From an uncultured Sphingomonadales bacterium (GTDB lineage Bacteria > Pseudomonadota > Alphaproteobacteria > Sphingomonadales > Sphingomonadaceae), in the NCBI GenBank assembly GCA_903839675.1, contig CAIMDB010000022.1:124001-188000 (forward strand): DNA of 64,000 nt, written 5' to 3'. The notes beneath the pieces are model-generated. The model searched no databases. It was not told the origin of the DNA and saw nothing but the letters and a program-made list of their open reading frames with translations. Shown one piece after another: positions 9,974 through 19,518 of this stretch. A program made the translations under genes and the position numbers. Position 1 is the stretch's first letter; the number at the start of each line of letters is the position of its first letter.

Positions 9974-10690
9974 ATGCGCGTTCTCGCGTTGGCGTCACAA
10001 AAGGGTGGGTCGGGTAAGACAACTCTGTCAGGCCATCTCGCCGTGCAGGCGCAATTGTCGGGTGCAGGCCCGGTCGTTCTGATCGACATTGATCCGCAAG
10101 GGTCGCTGGCCGATTGGTGGAACGAACGTGAGGCGGAACTGCCCGCTTTTGCCCAGACCACGGTTGCTCGGCTTGCGTCCGATCTTGAAGTTCTGCGCCA
10201 GCAAGGCTTCCGTCTTGCTGTCATCGATACGCCGCCCGCGATCACCATGGCGATCCAGAGCGTAATCCAAGTCGCCGAACTGATCGTTATTCCAACCCGA
10301 CCTAGCCCGCACGATTTGCGCGCCGTGGGTGCCACTGTCGATCTGTGCGATCGTGCAGGCAAGCCTTTGATCTTCGTCGTCAATGCAGCAACGCCCAAGG
10401 CCAAGATTACCTATGAAGCCGCCGTCGCGCTGTCACAGCATGGCACGGTAGCGCCGGTCACCCTCCACCACCGCACCGATTATGCAGCGTCGATGATCGA
10501 CGGCCGCACGGTGATGGAAGTCGACCCCAATGGCCGTTCGGCTGGCGAAGTTCGCGATCTTTGGACCTATATTTCGGACCGGCTGGAAAAGAACTTCCGC
10601 CGCACTGTGTTCAGCGCCCCCGGCGTCGGGACGGCTCCGGGCTTCCAGCGTTCGGTCACAGGCGGCTTCGGCCGTCGCGTCACCCAGTAA
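9974..10690 (+). CDS. Orphan ParA-family ATPase
   Basis: A 238-residue ParA/MinD-type ATPase. The deviant Walker A motif KGGSGKTT (10-17) carries both the signature and the P-loop lysine, DIDPQGS (38-44) is the A' motif, and DTPP (85-88) is Walker B. It is not the chromosomal parA, as no parB or gid gene is near. Its neighbour twelve bases downstream encodes a ribbon-helix-helix protein, as in type Ib plasmid partition pairs, but the next gene is a TPR-SPOR protein. Placement of a cell-envelope or division factor, rather than DNA partition, is therefore an option (inference). GGGGGT precedes the ATG. Confidence 0.9.
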   Translation: MRVLALASQKGGSGKTTLSGHLAVQAQLSGAGPVVLIDIDPQGSLADWWNEREAELPAFAQTTVARLASDLEVLRQQGFRLAVIDTPPAITMAIQSVIQVAELIVIPTRPSPHDLRAVGATVDLCDRAGKPLIFVVNAATPKAKITYEAAVALSQHGTVAPVTLHHRTDYAASMIDGRTVMEVDPNGRSAGEVRDLWTYISDRLEKNFRRTVFSAPGVGTAPGFQRSVTGGFGRRVTQ

Positions 10691-10702
10691 GGGAGACCGA
10701 CG

Positions 10703-11341
10703 ATGAACGAACCCAAGCCTTTAGCTTCTCTTTCGTCCAATCTTCTGGCCCGCAAAGGTCAGGCAGCGCCTGCCATGCGCCGTCAGGGCATGATTTCAAT
10801 GATGACCGAAGCGACGGCTTCGGGCGTGGCCGAAACCAATGCTCTGGAGGATTTGGGCTGGAACGACATGGGTCAAGATTCGGATTACACGCCGGGTCAG
10901 GCTGGTCGTGCCGGCCTGTCACCCATGGCCGTATCGCATGACGCACCTGAGGTATCGCCGCAGGTCGCCCCAATTTCAGCTAAGGTGGATCTGGATCAGG
11001 TTGAAACCTCGGTGCCCGAAGTCGTGCTGCAGCAGCGTGCTTTGGAACGTGACACAGCCGCACCGGCGCCAGTCTTTGCAGCGCCCGAACCTGTCGCGGC
11101 GGCGCCTGCATTCGTGCCGAAGCCAGCCCCGCGTGTTGCCAACCGTGCGGCACCGGGATCGCGCGGGAAGGCGGCGTTCACGCTGCGGCTGGATGCCGAC
11201 CGGCATCTGCAATTGCGGCTGGCCTGTGCGTTGAGCCACCGCTCGGCACAGCAGATCGTGACGGAAGCGCTCGATGCCTATCTTGGCAGTTTGCCACTTA
11301 CTGAACAGCTCGCGGCCATCCGCACGACGGGCAAAGCCTGA
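10703..11341 (+). CDS. Ribbon-helix-helix protein next to ParA
   Basis: A 212-residue protein of unknown role. The C-terminal segment 157-194 (AAFTLRLDADRHLQLRLA, then SAQQIVTEALDAYL) fits a ribbon-helix-helix fold: one strand, then two helices. The middle (about 80-150) is rich in Ala, Pro and Val and probably disordered. The N-terminus has a short basic stretch (LLARKGQAAPAMRRQG, 15-29), similar in character to the peptides by which partition proteins stimulate ParA ATPases. Position right after the ParA gene supports a partner role, either as a DNA-binding adaptor or as a cargo protein. No family name could be assigned. Confidence 0.75.
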   Translation: MNEPKPLASLSSNLLARKGQAAPAMRRQGMISMMTEATASGVAETNALEDLGWNDMGQDSDYTPGQAGRAGLSPMAVSHDAPEVSPQVAPISAKVDLDQVETSVPEVVLQQRALERDTAAPAPVFAAPEPVAAAPAFVPKPAPRVANRAAPGSRGKAAFTLRLDADRHLQLRLACALSHRSAQQIVTEALDAYLGSLPLTEQLAAIRTTGKA

Positions 11342-11363
11342 CTATTTTTGGGGGTATGAACCG

Positions 11364-12659
11364 ATGAACAAGCTCAACAAGATCAAGCTGGCGGTCTCAT
11401 CGCTGATGATCGGCGCAGGCGTTCTCGCTGTCCCGCCGGCTGCGATGGCGGAACGCTCTAGTCCCGACCAGACTGCGCTCAGCCGGGCGGCGGCTAAGTC
11501 TGCTGATGGCGCGCGGAAGGCTCTCGCCAAGCATAAGTTTGAAAAGGCGGTGACGCTGGCAGAACGTGCCGTGGCTGCCATGCCACGCGCAGCGGAGTAT
11601 CGCCTGCTGCTTGGTGAAGCTTATCTGTCGGTTGGCCGTTTCAATGCGGCGGAAACCTCCTTCTCCGATACGCTGGCGCTAAGCCCGGCCAATCCGACCG
11701 CCGCGCTGAAGCTGGCGCTGGTCAAAACGGCCAATGGTCGTGCCGGTGAAGCGCAAAGCATTCTTGATGCCCACAAATCTATCCTGCCCGTTGCGGACTA
11801 TGGCTTGGCCCTCGCCTTGGCCGGTGATCCACAGGCTGCCGTTTTGGCGCTGGAACAGACAGTTCGGGACGGCCAAGCAACGCCCAAGACACGTCAGAAC
11901 CTTGCCTTGTCCTATGCGCTTGCCGGGCGCTGGCTCGACGCCCGCGCCATGGCGACACGCGATTTGCCCGCAGATTTGGCAGACAAGCGGATCGTCGAAT
12001 GGGCCTCCCTTGCCCGCCCCAGCAACAGCTGGGAACAGGTGGCCACCATCCTTGGTGTGACGCGCACATCGGATGACGGTCAGCCCACGGCTTTGGCGCT
12101 CGTTGATTATCCAGAGCAGAAGTATGCAGAAGCGGCCCCGGTTATTCAGGCACCGCTGCCGGCGGTGGAGACCGCACCGCAGCCTAATTATGAAGTTTCG
12201 CCAGAGGTGAAGGATCCAGCGCCCGTCCGCTTTGCAGCGGCCCCGGAAGCTCCAGTCATTGCGGCTCCTGTCGAGCCGATCAAGCAGCAGGTCGTGCCGA
12301 TTTCGGTTCCGGCATCAAAGGCGGCCAAAGCACCGGCGCCGGTTGAATCTGGCCGGTTCGTGGTGCAGCTCGGTGCGTTTAAGTCAGCAGGCGTCGCCGC
12401 CGATGGCTGGACCAAGGTTTCGAAGCGCTGGGACTTTCTGAACGAATATGATGCGCGTCAGGCGAAGGTGAAGCTTGCCAAGGGCACCTTCTATCGCCTT
12501 TCGGTCAGCGGCTTTGAAACACGCAGCGCAGCCAATGAAGTCTGCAGCAAGATCAAGGCCGAAGGTGGCCAGTGCTTCATCCGGTCGATCCTTCCGACGG
12601 ATGGCGTCCGCTGGGCGGCCAAGGGCGGCAAGAAGGGCCCGCAGTTGGCCTCGCGCTAA
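11364..12659 (+). CDS. Secreted TPR protein with C-terminal SPOR domain
   Basis: A 431-residue exported protein. Residues 1 to about 33 form a signal peptide (KLAVSSLMIGAGVLAVPPAAMA). TPR-like helices fill about 42-200 (AAEYRLLLGEAYLSVGRFNAAE, then NPTAALKLALVKTANG). A Pro/Ala/Val-rich linker precedes the SPOR domain at about 345-425 (GRFVVQLGAFKSAGVAADGW to GGQCFIRSI). The ATG at 11364 has GGGGGT upstream and was preferred to a longer frame overlapping the previous gene. It is third in the ParA gene group and resembles, in layout, the divergent Sel1-SPOR protein. A role at the septal cell wall is an inference from SPOR. Confidence 0.87.
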   Translation: MNKLNKIKLAVSSLMIGAGVLAVPPAAMAERSSPDQTALSRAAAKSADGARKALAKHKFEKAVTLAERAVAAMPRAAEYRLLLGEAYLSVGRFNAAETSFSDTLALSPANPTAALKLALVKTANGRAGEAQSILDAHKSILPVADYGLALALAGDPQAAVLALEQTVRDGQATPKTRQNLALSYALAGRWLDARAMATRDLPADLADKRIVEWASLARPSNSWEQVATILGVTRTSDDGQPTALALVDYPEQKYAEAAPVIQAPLPAVETAPQPNYEVSPEVKDPAPVRFAAAPEAPVIAAPVEPIKQQVVPISVPASKAAKAPAPVESGRFVVQLGAFKSAGVAADGWTKVSKRWDFLNEYDARQAKVKLAKGTFYRLSVSGFETRSAANEVCSKIKAEGGQCFIRSILPTDGVRWAAKGGKKGPQLASR

Positions 12660-12699
12660 TCCCTATCGATATCCCCACGTCACACACGGGGTAGGGCGG

Positions 12700-13908
12700 T
12701 CAGGACAAATCCCGGCCGCCCTTCATCGTTTTCAGAACACGCCCCTGCACAGGCAGCTTGTCAAACGGGGTGTTGCCGGCTTGACCGACGAACTTTGCCG
12801 CATCGATCTGCCATGGGCTACCCATATCGAAGAAGACGAGGTCGGCAGGCGCGCCTACTTCGAGCCGGCCACTGTCCACGCCAAGCAGGCGGGACGGGTT
12901 GAGCGACAGCAGTTCAAACAGGCGTTCCACCGACACAACACCATCTCGCACCAGCCCCAGCGATAGGGCGAGTAGCGTTTCCGCCCCAGCCGCGCCGGGG
13001 TCTGCGTCGGCAAAGGGCAGGCGCTTGACCTCCGGGCCACGCGGGTCGTGCGCGGAACCGATCACGTCAATCGTCCCGTCCCGAACAGCCTCAATACAGG
13101 CGCGCCGGTCGGCCTCGGCCCTCAGCGGCGGGGAAAGGCGCGCAAAGGTTCGGAAATCGTTGATGGCGACTTCGGACAGGAAAAGGTGGGTGGGTGAAAT
13201 GCCGCAGCTGATCGCCAGCCCGCGCGCCTTGGCTGCGCGGATCAGGTCCAGCCCCTTGGCTGTCGTCACCGTCCGGAAATGCAGCCGAGCGCCAGTTAGT
13301 TCGGCGAGCATCAAGTCACGTGCAATCGCAATCGCTTCAGCCTCAGCGGGCGCGCTGGACAGGCCCAGACGGGTTGACGTCTCGCTCGCCGTGGCGACAG
13401 CGCCTGCCGCCAGTCCGGCGTCTTCTGCATGGGTTATGACCGTCAGGCCAAGCGACGCGGCGTACGTCAGCACTTTGTGCATGACGCCTGAATCCGCCAC
13501 CCAGCCGCGACCGGTGGAGACCGCTTTGGCCCCCGCCTTGCGCATCATGGCATATTCGCCGAGTTCGGTGCCTGCGAGGCCGCGTGTGGCCGCGGCCAGC
13601 GGGTGGACCCAAAGATCGGGTTTGGCCGCAAGGGCTGCGCGCTGGACGATGCCCGGCTCATCCAGCACCGGCTTCTGGTCCGGCATCAGGGCAATGCGCG
13701 TGATGCCACCTGCAATGCAGGCACGCTTATCGACTGAGAAGACGCCAAGGTCGACAATGCCGGGGGCGACATGCTCGCCTTTGGCATCGATGATCTCTGC
13801 TCCGGCGGGTACTTCGCCGCCGATGGCCGCAATCCGGTCTCCCTCGAGCAGGAGCGTGCCTTTTCCGCCGACGAGATGGGCGTTGGTGATGGCGATCATG
13901 GTCTTCAT
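12700..13908 (-). CDS. pyrX: Inactive dihydroorotase-like partner of PyrB (PyrC')
   Basis: A 402-residue amidohydrolase of the dihydroorotase type that has lost its metal site. The family motif D-x-H-x-H after strand 1 is DLGVF (53-57) here, and the T-D-H region near the C-terminus is GSAHDP (284-289). H160 and H210 remain. Such a protein should not cleave dihydroorotate. In Pseudomonas, an inactive dihydroorotase encoded next to pyrB is needed to assemble the aspartate carbamoyltransferase dodecamer; the same role is inferred here, because the start overlaps the pyrB stop (ATGA). An active pyrC should exist elsewhere in the genome. The symbol follows usage for such proteins. Confidence 0.85.
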   Translation of the reverse strand: MKTMIAITNAHLVGGKGTLLLEGDRIAAIGGEVPAGAEIIDAKGEHVAPGIVDLGVFSVDKRACIAGGITRIALMPDQKPVLDEPGIVQRAALAAKPDLWVHPLAAATRGLAGTELGEYAMMRKAGAKAVSTGRGWVADSGVMHKVLTYAASLGLTVITHAEDAGLAAGAVATASETSTRLGLSSAPAEAEAIAIARDLMLAELTGARLHFRTVTTAKGLDLIRAAKARGLAISCGISPTHLFLSEVAINDFRTFARLSPPLRAEADRRACIEAVRDGTIDVIGSAHDPRGPEVKRLPFADADPGAAGAETLLALSLGLVRDGVVSVERLFELLSLNPSRLLGVDSGRLEVGAPADLVFFDMGSPWQIDAAKFVGQAGNTPFDKLPVQGRVLKTMKGGRDLS

Positions 13909-14849
13909 GCCACGCCCCTCCGGTTGCGCGTCAGCACGTCAAGGCAGGCCATGCGCACGGCAACCCCCATTTCCACCTGCTCTGCAATGACGGAGCGGTT
14001 GACATCGTCGGCCACATCGCTGGCAATTTCGACGCCGCGGTTCATCGGGCCGGGGTGCATGACGAGTGCGTCAGGCTTGGCGCGCTTCAGCCGTTCATAG
14101 GTGAGGCCATAGAGCGCATGATATTCGCGCAGCGAGGGGACGAAGCCGCCCTCCATCCGCTCGGTCTGGAGGCGTAGCATCATGACGACATCTGCGTCGG
14201 CAATGCCTTCATCCATATCGGTAAAGGGGGTTACGCCCATCTGCTCAATAGCCGGCGGCATCAACGTGGCCGGAGCGACGACGCGGACATCGGCGGCGAG
14301 CGAGGTGAGGGCCAGAATGTTGGATCGTGCGACGCGGCTGTGAAGGACATCGCCGCAGATCGCGACTTTGAGACCCTGAAAATTGCCCTTGCGGCGGCGG
14401 ATCGTCAGCGCATCGAGCAGCGCCTGTGTCGGGTGTTCGTGGCGTCCGTCGCCGGCGTTGAGCACCGGGCAGTCCACCTTGTCGGCAATCAGCGCGACCG
14501 CGCCTGACGAGGCGTGGCGGATGACGATGACGTCGGCGCGCATCGCGTTGAGCGTGATCGCGGTGTCGATCAGCGTTTCGCCCTTCTTCACGCTGGAGGT
14601 CGCGGCGTGCATGTTGACGACGTCTGCGCCGAGGCGCTTTCCAGCAATCTCGAACGACAGCAATGTGCGCGTCGAATTTTCGAAAAAGGCGTTGATTTGG
14701 GTGAGGCCTGCCAGCCGGTCATCATGCTTGGTGAGCGAACGGCTGAGTGTGACCCATTGTTCGGCTTCATCAAGCAAATAGAGGATTTCATGCGGCTGAA
14801 GGCCAGCGATACCGAGCAGATGCCGGTGCGGGAAAAGCGGTGATGTCAT
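13905..14849 (-). CDS. pyrB: Aspartate carbamoyltransferase catalytic subunit
   Basis: A 314-residue enzyme that joins carbamoyl phosphate and aspartate, the committed step of pyrimidine synthesis. The carbamoyl phosphate loop STRT lies at 59-62 ([13 protein letters not shown]) and the second-subunit loop in [12 protein letters not shown]. The C-terminal half has the aspartate-binding region ([23 protein letters not shown]). No pyrI regulatory subunit is next to it; the overlapping downstream gene is an inactive dihydroorotase, which matches the Pseudomonas-type holoenzyme. The start is the first ATG of the frame. Confidence 0.96.
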   Translation of the reverse strand: MTSPLFPHRHLLGIAGLQPHEILYLLDEAEQWVTLSRSLTKHDDRLAGLTQINAFFENSTRTLLSFEIAGKRLGADVVNMHAATSSVKKGETLIDTAITLNAMRADVIVIRHASSGAVALIADKVDCPVLNAGDGRHEHPTQALLDALTIRRRKGNFQGLKVAICGDVLHSRVARSNILALTSLAADVRVVAPATLMPPAIEQMGVTPFTDMDEGIADADVVMMLRLQTERMEGGFVPSLREYHALYGLTYERLKRAKPDALVMHPGPMNRGVEIASDVADDVNRSVIAEQVEMGVAVRMACLDVLTRNRRGVA

Positions 14850-14905
14850 TAAAGCCCAGCCCTAGACGGGATGTGCCGCAGGTTCAAGCGTTGCCTAAGA
14901 CCTGA

Positions 14906-15379
14906 TCATCCCAGCAAACCGCCCATGGCCAGTGCGTCGATGGCTCCTTGCAGAATATAAGCGGCTGCAGCGGAGTCGACCCGCTCGGCCCGTTTGGCGC
15001 GTGACAGGTCGGCGTCGATCATCGCACGCTCCACGGCTTGCGTGGACCAGCGCTCATCCCAGAGCAGAATGGGCAGGCCGAGGTCTTCCATGTTGCGGGC
15101 GAAGGCGCGCGTGGATTGCGTGCGCGGGCTGTCCGTCCCGTCGAGATTGAGCGGTAGGCCCATGACGATGCCCTTGACGGATTGGGCTGAGATAAGGTCA
15201 CGCAGCTTGGCCCGGTCGATGGAGAACTTCGCGCGGCGGATGAGGTCTGCAGGCGTCGCGATGGTCCATCCGGCATCGCACAAAGCGGTGCCAATTGTCT
15301 GTGTGCCGACATCAAGGCCGATCAGGCGACCACCTTCGGGCAGGGCTGCGCGATAGTCGAGGGGGGTGGAGGTAATCAC
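14906..15379 (-). CDS. ruvX: Putative pre-16S rRNA nuclease / Holliday junction resolvase RuvX
   Basis: A 157-residue RNase H-fold protein of the YqgF family, involved in 16S rRNA 5'-end maturation and suspected in Holliday junction processing. The first acidic motif is [12 protein letters not shown] (about 21-32), the middle has [13 protein letters not shown], and the C-terminal part has LLWDERWST and the last acid in [11 protein letters not shown]. The GTG at 15379 was chosen because it overlaps the stop codon of the upstream gene (GTGA) and gives the normal length; the frame open further upstream is antisense-free but runs through the DUF3089 gene. Pairing with pyrB is common in alphaproteobacteria. 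Confidence 0.9.
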   Translation of the reverse strand: MITSTPLDYRAALPEGGRLIGLDVGTQTIGTALCDAGWTIATPADLIRRAKFSIDRAKLRDLISAQSVKGIVMGLPLNLDGTDSPRTQSTRAFARNMEDLGLPILLWDERWSTQAVERAMIDADLSRAKRAERVDSAAAAYILQGAIDALAMGGLLG

Positions 15380-16485
15380 TTGGCGGAAAAGGCGGCCATG
15401 CGCCGCGCCGCATCCGCCCGGACATTGGCCCAGAACAGGCTGTAGTCGTACACATGGTAGTTGTTGCCGGGCAGAACATAGGGCCCAAGGTCCGGGCCTT
15501 CGCCGATCAGAAGATAGCCCTTGGCATCGCAGCTGGCAGGGGCGCCTCCGGCCACCAGCTCGCCGGGCTTGAGGTCTGCGCCGATCTTGAGCGTCCCAAG
15601 ATTGGCAGTCGCCGGTGCATCCGGCCTCGCGCCGCCGGTCAGCGGGTTGGTGCACAGATAGGCATCCCCGCGTGCCCTTCCGGTCAGGCCCGTTTGGCGA
15701 TCTTGCTGCGCGGCGACGTCCTTATAGTCCGCGGGCTCGGCATAGCTCTGCCAGCTCAGCACACAGCCGGTCTGGTCGGGCTTGGTACAGGCCGGCAATC
15801 CAAGTGCGGGCAGGTCTGCCTTGATCGAAATGGGCCACCCCACAGCATAAGCGGCGACAATGCGCTTTGAGAGGGGTTTGCCAACGACCCGATCCTGCAT
15901 CAGATGCATCAGGTGCAGCGCGCCTTGGCTGTGTCCGGCAAGAAGGATGGGCGTGTCCGGCTTTTGCGCAGCGACAAAGGCATCAAAGGCCATCAACACG
16001 TCGCGATAGGCGAGCGCTAAAGCCTTTGCGGCTTCAGGCTGATCCGTCAGAAACGCACCGAAGGCGGCCTGCCGGTAGCGCGGCGCCCAAATGTTGGGCG
16101 CTGTGTTGAAGGCGCTGGCCTGCCCACGGACGAACTGAATTGCCGTTTCATTGGCTTCCTTGTTGTCGAGCGGCGCATTCCAATGGTCGTTGGACATGTA
16201 GCTGGTCGGATGGACAAAAAATACTGCAATATCATTATCTTGTGAAATGTTCTTTGGAGCACCTGTCGGGATCCATTGGGCTGGATTGCTGGCGATGTCT
16301 GGCCGCGCGATCCACATTTTTGGCGATGCATAAGCATCGCCAGCGAGGGCGGGCTGATCCTTAAAGGCTTCCCCCGGCACAAAGGCGATGCGCGATAACT
16401 GCGCGCCGAACAGCCGCAACGCCAAGAGCACGAGGAGGACGAGAACGATAATCCCGGCAATAACATAGAGGAATTTACGCGCCAC
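15376..16485 (-). CDS. DUF3089 alpha/beta hydrolase, membrane-anchored
   Basis: A 369-residue protein with an N-terminal membrane helix (about 6-28) and a DUF3089-type alpha/beta hydrolase domain. [11 protein letters not shown] lies near residue 90, the nucleophile elbow is GHSQG (184-188), and a late His could be that in [12 protein letters not shown]. The natural substrate of DUF3089 proteins is unknown. The GTG start at 16485 has CCGGAG seven bases upstream; longer frames read into upstream non-coding sequence. Its stop overlaps the ruvX start, which suggests co-translation. The domain probably faces the periplasm, given the single N-terminal helix with positive residues ahead of it. Confidence 0.85.
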   Translation of the reverse strand: MARKFLYVIAGIIVLVLLVLLALRLFGAQLSRIAFVPGEAFKDQPALAGDAYASPKMWIARPDIASNPAQWIPTGAPKNISQDNDIAVFFVHPTSYMSNDHWNAPLDNKEANETAIQFVRGQASAFNTAPNIWAPRYRQAAFGAFLTDQPEAAKALALAYRDVLMAFDAFVAAQKPDTPILLAGHSQGALHLMHLMQDRVVGKPLSKRIVAAYAVGWPISIKADLPALGLPACTKPDQTGCVLSWQSYAEPADYKDVAAQQDRQTGLTGRARGDAYLCTNPLTGGARPDAPATANLGTLKIGADLKPGELVAGGAPASCDAKGYLLIGEGPDLGPYVLPGNNYHVYDYSLFWANVRADAARRMAAFSAK

Positions 16486-16600
16486 AAGCTGCTCCGGAAA
16501 TGAAGGCGCCTTACTGCATGGGGCACAGGAATGATGCAAGCCATGCTTGTGCGCTGGCGCCAGCGGCATAAGCTGGACTGCGAGAATGAGGAGGGTGGGC

Positions 16601-18325
16601 ATGACCGAGTCGAGCACACAAGATTGGCCGGAGCGGAACTGGGCCGTCGCGATATTGGGCGCGCTTGTTGGATTGGCGATCCAGCAACTGGCGGACGGCA
16701 AGATGGACGATGTCCTGCGCCCCGGGCTTGCTGCTGCGCTGATGACAGGCGGGGTTGCCTTTGCTTTCACGCTCGATCGGGACAGGATCCGACTGTCGGC
16801 TGCTTTTGCGGCTTTTGCGGCCCTGTTGGTTGGAACGACTGTCTATCTGAACGGCGGCTTTTCAGAACTGGATAGGGGAGAGGGTTGGACGCTGCTGTGT
16901 GCCATCCTCACGGTGGTCATTGCTGCACCCCTCTTTCAGGGCTGGTGCGATGCGGGCCAGCCAAAGCCACCGCGCCTCTCGTCTCTTGCCTATCCGCGTG
17001 TGCATGACCGGGCCTGGATGAACACGTTGCTATGGTTTGCCTGCTGGTTGTTCGCAGGGATTGTTTTCCTTCTCGGTCAATTACTTGCGGAACTTTTCTC
17101 CCTCATTGGCATAAAGTTGGTGCGCACGGCGATGGAGGAAAGTTGGTTTGTCGCCACTCTGATGGGCGCCGCGTTCGGCGCGGCCTCGGGCTTGCTGCGC
17201 GATCGGGAGAGTCTGCTGATCACATTGCAGACGGTGGTGCGCCGTGTGCTCTCGGTGCTTGCGCCCGTTCTCGGATTTGCGCTCATCATCTTCCTCTTGG
17301 CGCTGCCCTTCGCTGGGCTGGGTGTCCTTTGGGATGCGACGAAGTCCACAACGCCGATATTACTGTCCTGCGTCGTCGGGGCGCTGATCCTTTCCAATGC
17401 TGCCATCGGAGACTCCAAGGCGGATGAAGCACAAATGGTCGTCCTGCGTTGGGGAGCGTTAGCTCTGGGGGTAGCGATGCTGCCGCTGGCGATCATCGCT
17501 GCCATCTCCACTGGCCTGCGCATTGGCCAATATGGACTGACGCCGGAACGCCTTTGGGCGGTCGTTTTTGTCGCCCTCGCATTGGCTTATGGCGGGGGTT
17601 ATTTTTGGGTCATCGTCCGCAGGCGGTTGGGCTGGTTCGATGCCGTCCGTCCGCTCAACCTGCAACTCGCGGCATTGCTCTGCCTGTTGGCGTTCATCCT
17701 TGCGACGCCGCTCGTCAATTTCGGCGCATGGTCCACGCGCAGCCAGTTGGCGCGGCTGGAAAGCGGGCAGGTGAGTGTCGAAAAGTTCGATTGGGCCTCG
17801 CTCAAGTTCGAATTTGGGAAATCCGGCGTTGCCGCGCTGGAGCGACTGTCCAAATCGGGCAAGACGCCTGAGATCCGCAAGGCTGCGGCGAAGGCGCTGA
17901 AGCTGGACAACCGGTGGGAGGCACAATCCCAACAACAGGCCGTCAGCCGCGCGGATGAGGTGGCCCGCAATATCATTATAAAGCCAAAAGCCGTGCCGCT
18001 GCCGCGTGACGTGATCGTGCTGATTTCGCAATTTGGCTCGTGCGAAACGAAAGGCAATTGCGTGCTTTTCTATACGCCAGGGCAGGCCGAGGCTGTTGCC
18101 ATCACCAAGCCCTGTGAAGGTTGCGGCGTTGAGGTTTACCGTTTCACGCAGGCGGCGAATGGCGATTGGTCCCGCGCGAACGACAACGCCCCACCGACCG
18201 GCAATTGGGCGGCGATCAAAAAGGCAGAGTCTGATGCGATGAAGGCGGGCAAGGTGGAGATCCGGGATGTCCGCAGGCGACAGGTGTACGTTGATGGCAA
18301 GCCAGCGGGGCTGCCGTTTGAATAG
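16601..18325 (+). CDS. DUF4153 multi-pass membrane protein
   Basis: A 574-residue inner-membrane protein, recognised as DUF4153-like from the pattern of long hydrophobic helices and the conserved YGLTPERLWAVVF segment. About eleven membrane helices fill residues 12-390. The rest, about 400-574, is soluble and carries two cysteine pairs (CETKGNC and CEGC), which could bind a metal or form disulfides. The ATG at 16601 follows GAGGAGGG at ideal distance. DUF4153 proteins have no defined function. A DUF4345 membrane protein follows 15 bases downstream, so the two are probably one transcript. It is divergent from the DUF3089 gene. Confidence 0.8.
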   Translation: MTESSTQDWPERNWAVAILGALVGLAIQQLADGKMDDVLRPGLAAALMTGGVAFAFTLDRDRIRLSAAFAAFAALLVGTTVYLNGGFSELDRGEGWTLLCAILTVVIAAPLFQGWCDAGQPKPPRLSSLAYPRVHDRAWMNTLLWFACWLFAGIVFLLGQLLAELFSLIGIKLVRTAMEESWFVATLMGAAFGAASGLLRDRESLLITLQTVVRRVLSVLAPVLGFALIIFLLALPFAGLGVLWDATKSTTPILLSCVVGALILSNAAIGDSKADEAQMVVLRWGALALGVAMLPLAIIAAISTGLRIGQYGLTPERLWAVVFVALALAYGGGYFWVIVRRRLGWFDAVRPLNLQLAALLCLLAFILATPLVNFGAWSTRSQLARLESGQVSVEKFDWASLKFEFGKSGVAALERLSKSGKTPEIRKAAAKALKLDNRWEAQSQQQAVSRADEVARNIIIKPKAVPLPRDVIVLISQFGSCETKGNCVLFYTPGQAEAVAITKPCEGCGVEVYRFTQAANGDWSRANDNAPPTGNWAAIKKAESDAMKAGKVEIRDVRRRQVYVDGKPAGLPFE

Positions 18326-18340
18326 GGGGAGGGAGCGCAG

Positions 18341-18724
18341 ATGATATTGCCGAACATCCTTCGGCTGCTGGCCATTGGCTGCCTTGTGCCCGTGTTCCTG
18401 CATGTCGCCTTTGGTGTCGCCGGGGACGCCCTGATTGGCGCGCCTGTGCCCGACGCGATTAACGCCAGCCTCGACAGCCAGAACCGGTTCTATGGCGCAT
18501 CCTTCGCCATTTACGGCGCGCTCCTCTGGTATTGTGCCCGCGATATCCGAGCGCATGCGGGCCTGCTGAAGATCGTGCTCGCGCTCTTCTTTTTCGGCGG
18601 CTGCGCGCGCGGACTGTCTGTCATCCAATATGGCCTGCCGTCGCCCCCCATCATCGTACTTTGGGCGGTGGAGCTCATCATACCCCCGCTGCTGTTTATC
18701 TGGCTTCGTCGGCAGGCGTGGTGA
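18341..18724 (+). CDS. DUF4345 small membrane protein
   Basis: A 127-residue protein with four predicted membrane helices (about 5-25, 50-68, 74-94 and 101-122) and the DUF4345 feel: a helix with GDALIG, then DSQNRFYGASFAIYG and FFGGCARGLSV. Function unknown. GGGGGAGGGAG lies just before the ATG, giving a strong ribosome site. It follows the DUF4153 gene closely, and the next gene is 140 bases further on, so this probably ends the two-gene unit. Confidence 0.8.
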   Translation: MILPNILRLLAIGCLVPVFLHVAFGVAGDALIGAPVPDAINASLDSQNRFYGASFAIYGALLWYCARDIRAHAGLLKIVLALFFFGGCARGLSVIQYGLPSPPIIVLWAVELIIPPLLFIWLRRQAW

Positions 18725-18864
18725 TTTTGTTTTAAAGCTGCACGCATGCCGTGAGGGATATCCTCAACCGAATGACCTGTGCGCTTGCCGAACAGTTGTT
18801 TTCAGCCCCGCCTAAGGTAAAGCACAAAGGAACAAGATTCTCCTTTTAGCAGGACGCCAAACCC

Positions 18865-19518
18865 ATGAAATTTTTCGCAGACACCGCCGAAATCGCCGAC
18901 ATCAAGGACTTGGCCGCAACCGGCCTTCTGGACGGCGTGACGACCAACCCGTCGCTGATCGCCAAGTCGGGGCGCGACTTCATGGAAGTCACGCGCGAAA
19001 TCTGCGGCATCACCGATGGCCCTGTCTCGGCCGAAGTCGTGGCGCTCGACCATGCGACGATGATGAAGGAAGCCGAAGTGCTCCGGAAGATCGCCGACAA
19101 TGTCTGCATTAAGGTGCCGCTGACGATTGACGGCCTCAAGACCTGCAAGGCGCTCACCAGCGAAGGCACGATGGTCAACGTCACGCTCTGCTTCTCGGCC
19201 AATCAGGCGCTGCTCGCGGCAAAGGCCGGCGCGACCTTCGTGTCGCCCTTCGTCGGTCGTCATGACGACAACGGCTTTGACGGGATGCAGCTCATCGCCG
19301 ACATCCGCCTCATCTATGACAATTACGGTTTCGGCACCGAAATCCTCGTCGCCAGCGTGCGGCATGGCGTTCATGTGCTCGAAGCGGCCAAGATCGGCGC
19401 AGACGTCATGACGGCCCCGCCGTCGGTCATCAAGGCGCTGTTCAACCATGTGCTGACCGACAAGGGCATTGCCGGCTTCCTCGCCGACTGGGAAAAGACG
19501 GGGCAGAAAATCATTTGA
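18865..19518 (+). CDS. fsa: Fructose-6-phosphate aldolase / transaldolase
   Basis: A 217-residue short transaldolase-type enzyme. The Schiff-base lysine is K83 in CIKVP, and the N-terminal signature is [13 protein letters not shown] (24-36). Proteins of this length (TalC/FSA type) either transfer dihydroxyacetone units in the pentose phosphate pathway or cleave fructose 6-phosphate; sequence alone does not settle which, and annotation as transaldolase is equally possible. A weak AGCAGGA lies before the ATG. Its stop TGA shares bases with the TTG start of xerC (TTGA). Confidence 0.92.
   Translation: MKFFADTAEIADIKDLAATGLLDGVTTNPSLIAKSGRDFMEVTREICGITDGPVSAEVVALDHATMMKEAEVLRKIADNVCIKVPLTIDGLKTCKALTSEGTMVNVTLCFSANQALLAAKAGATFVSPFVGRHDDNGFDGMQLIADIRLIYDNYGFGTEILVASVRHGVHVLEAAKIGADVMTAPPSVIKALFNHVLTDKGIAGFLADWEKTGQKII

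Noticed and set aside
12660-12699. Hairpin between the TPR-SPOR gene and pyrC' as a bidirectional terminator
   Set aside because: The CCCC/GGGG stem is only four to five pairs and the loop is long.
17459-18628. Minus-strand frame of 389 codons opposite the DUF4153 gene
   Set aside because: It runs across two membrane-protein genes with good ribosome sites and shows no protein family features of its own.
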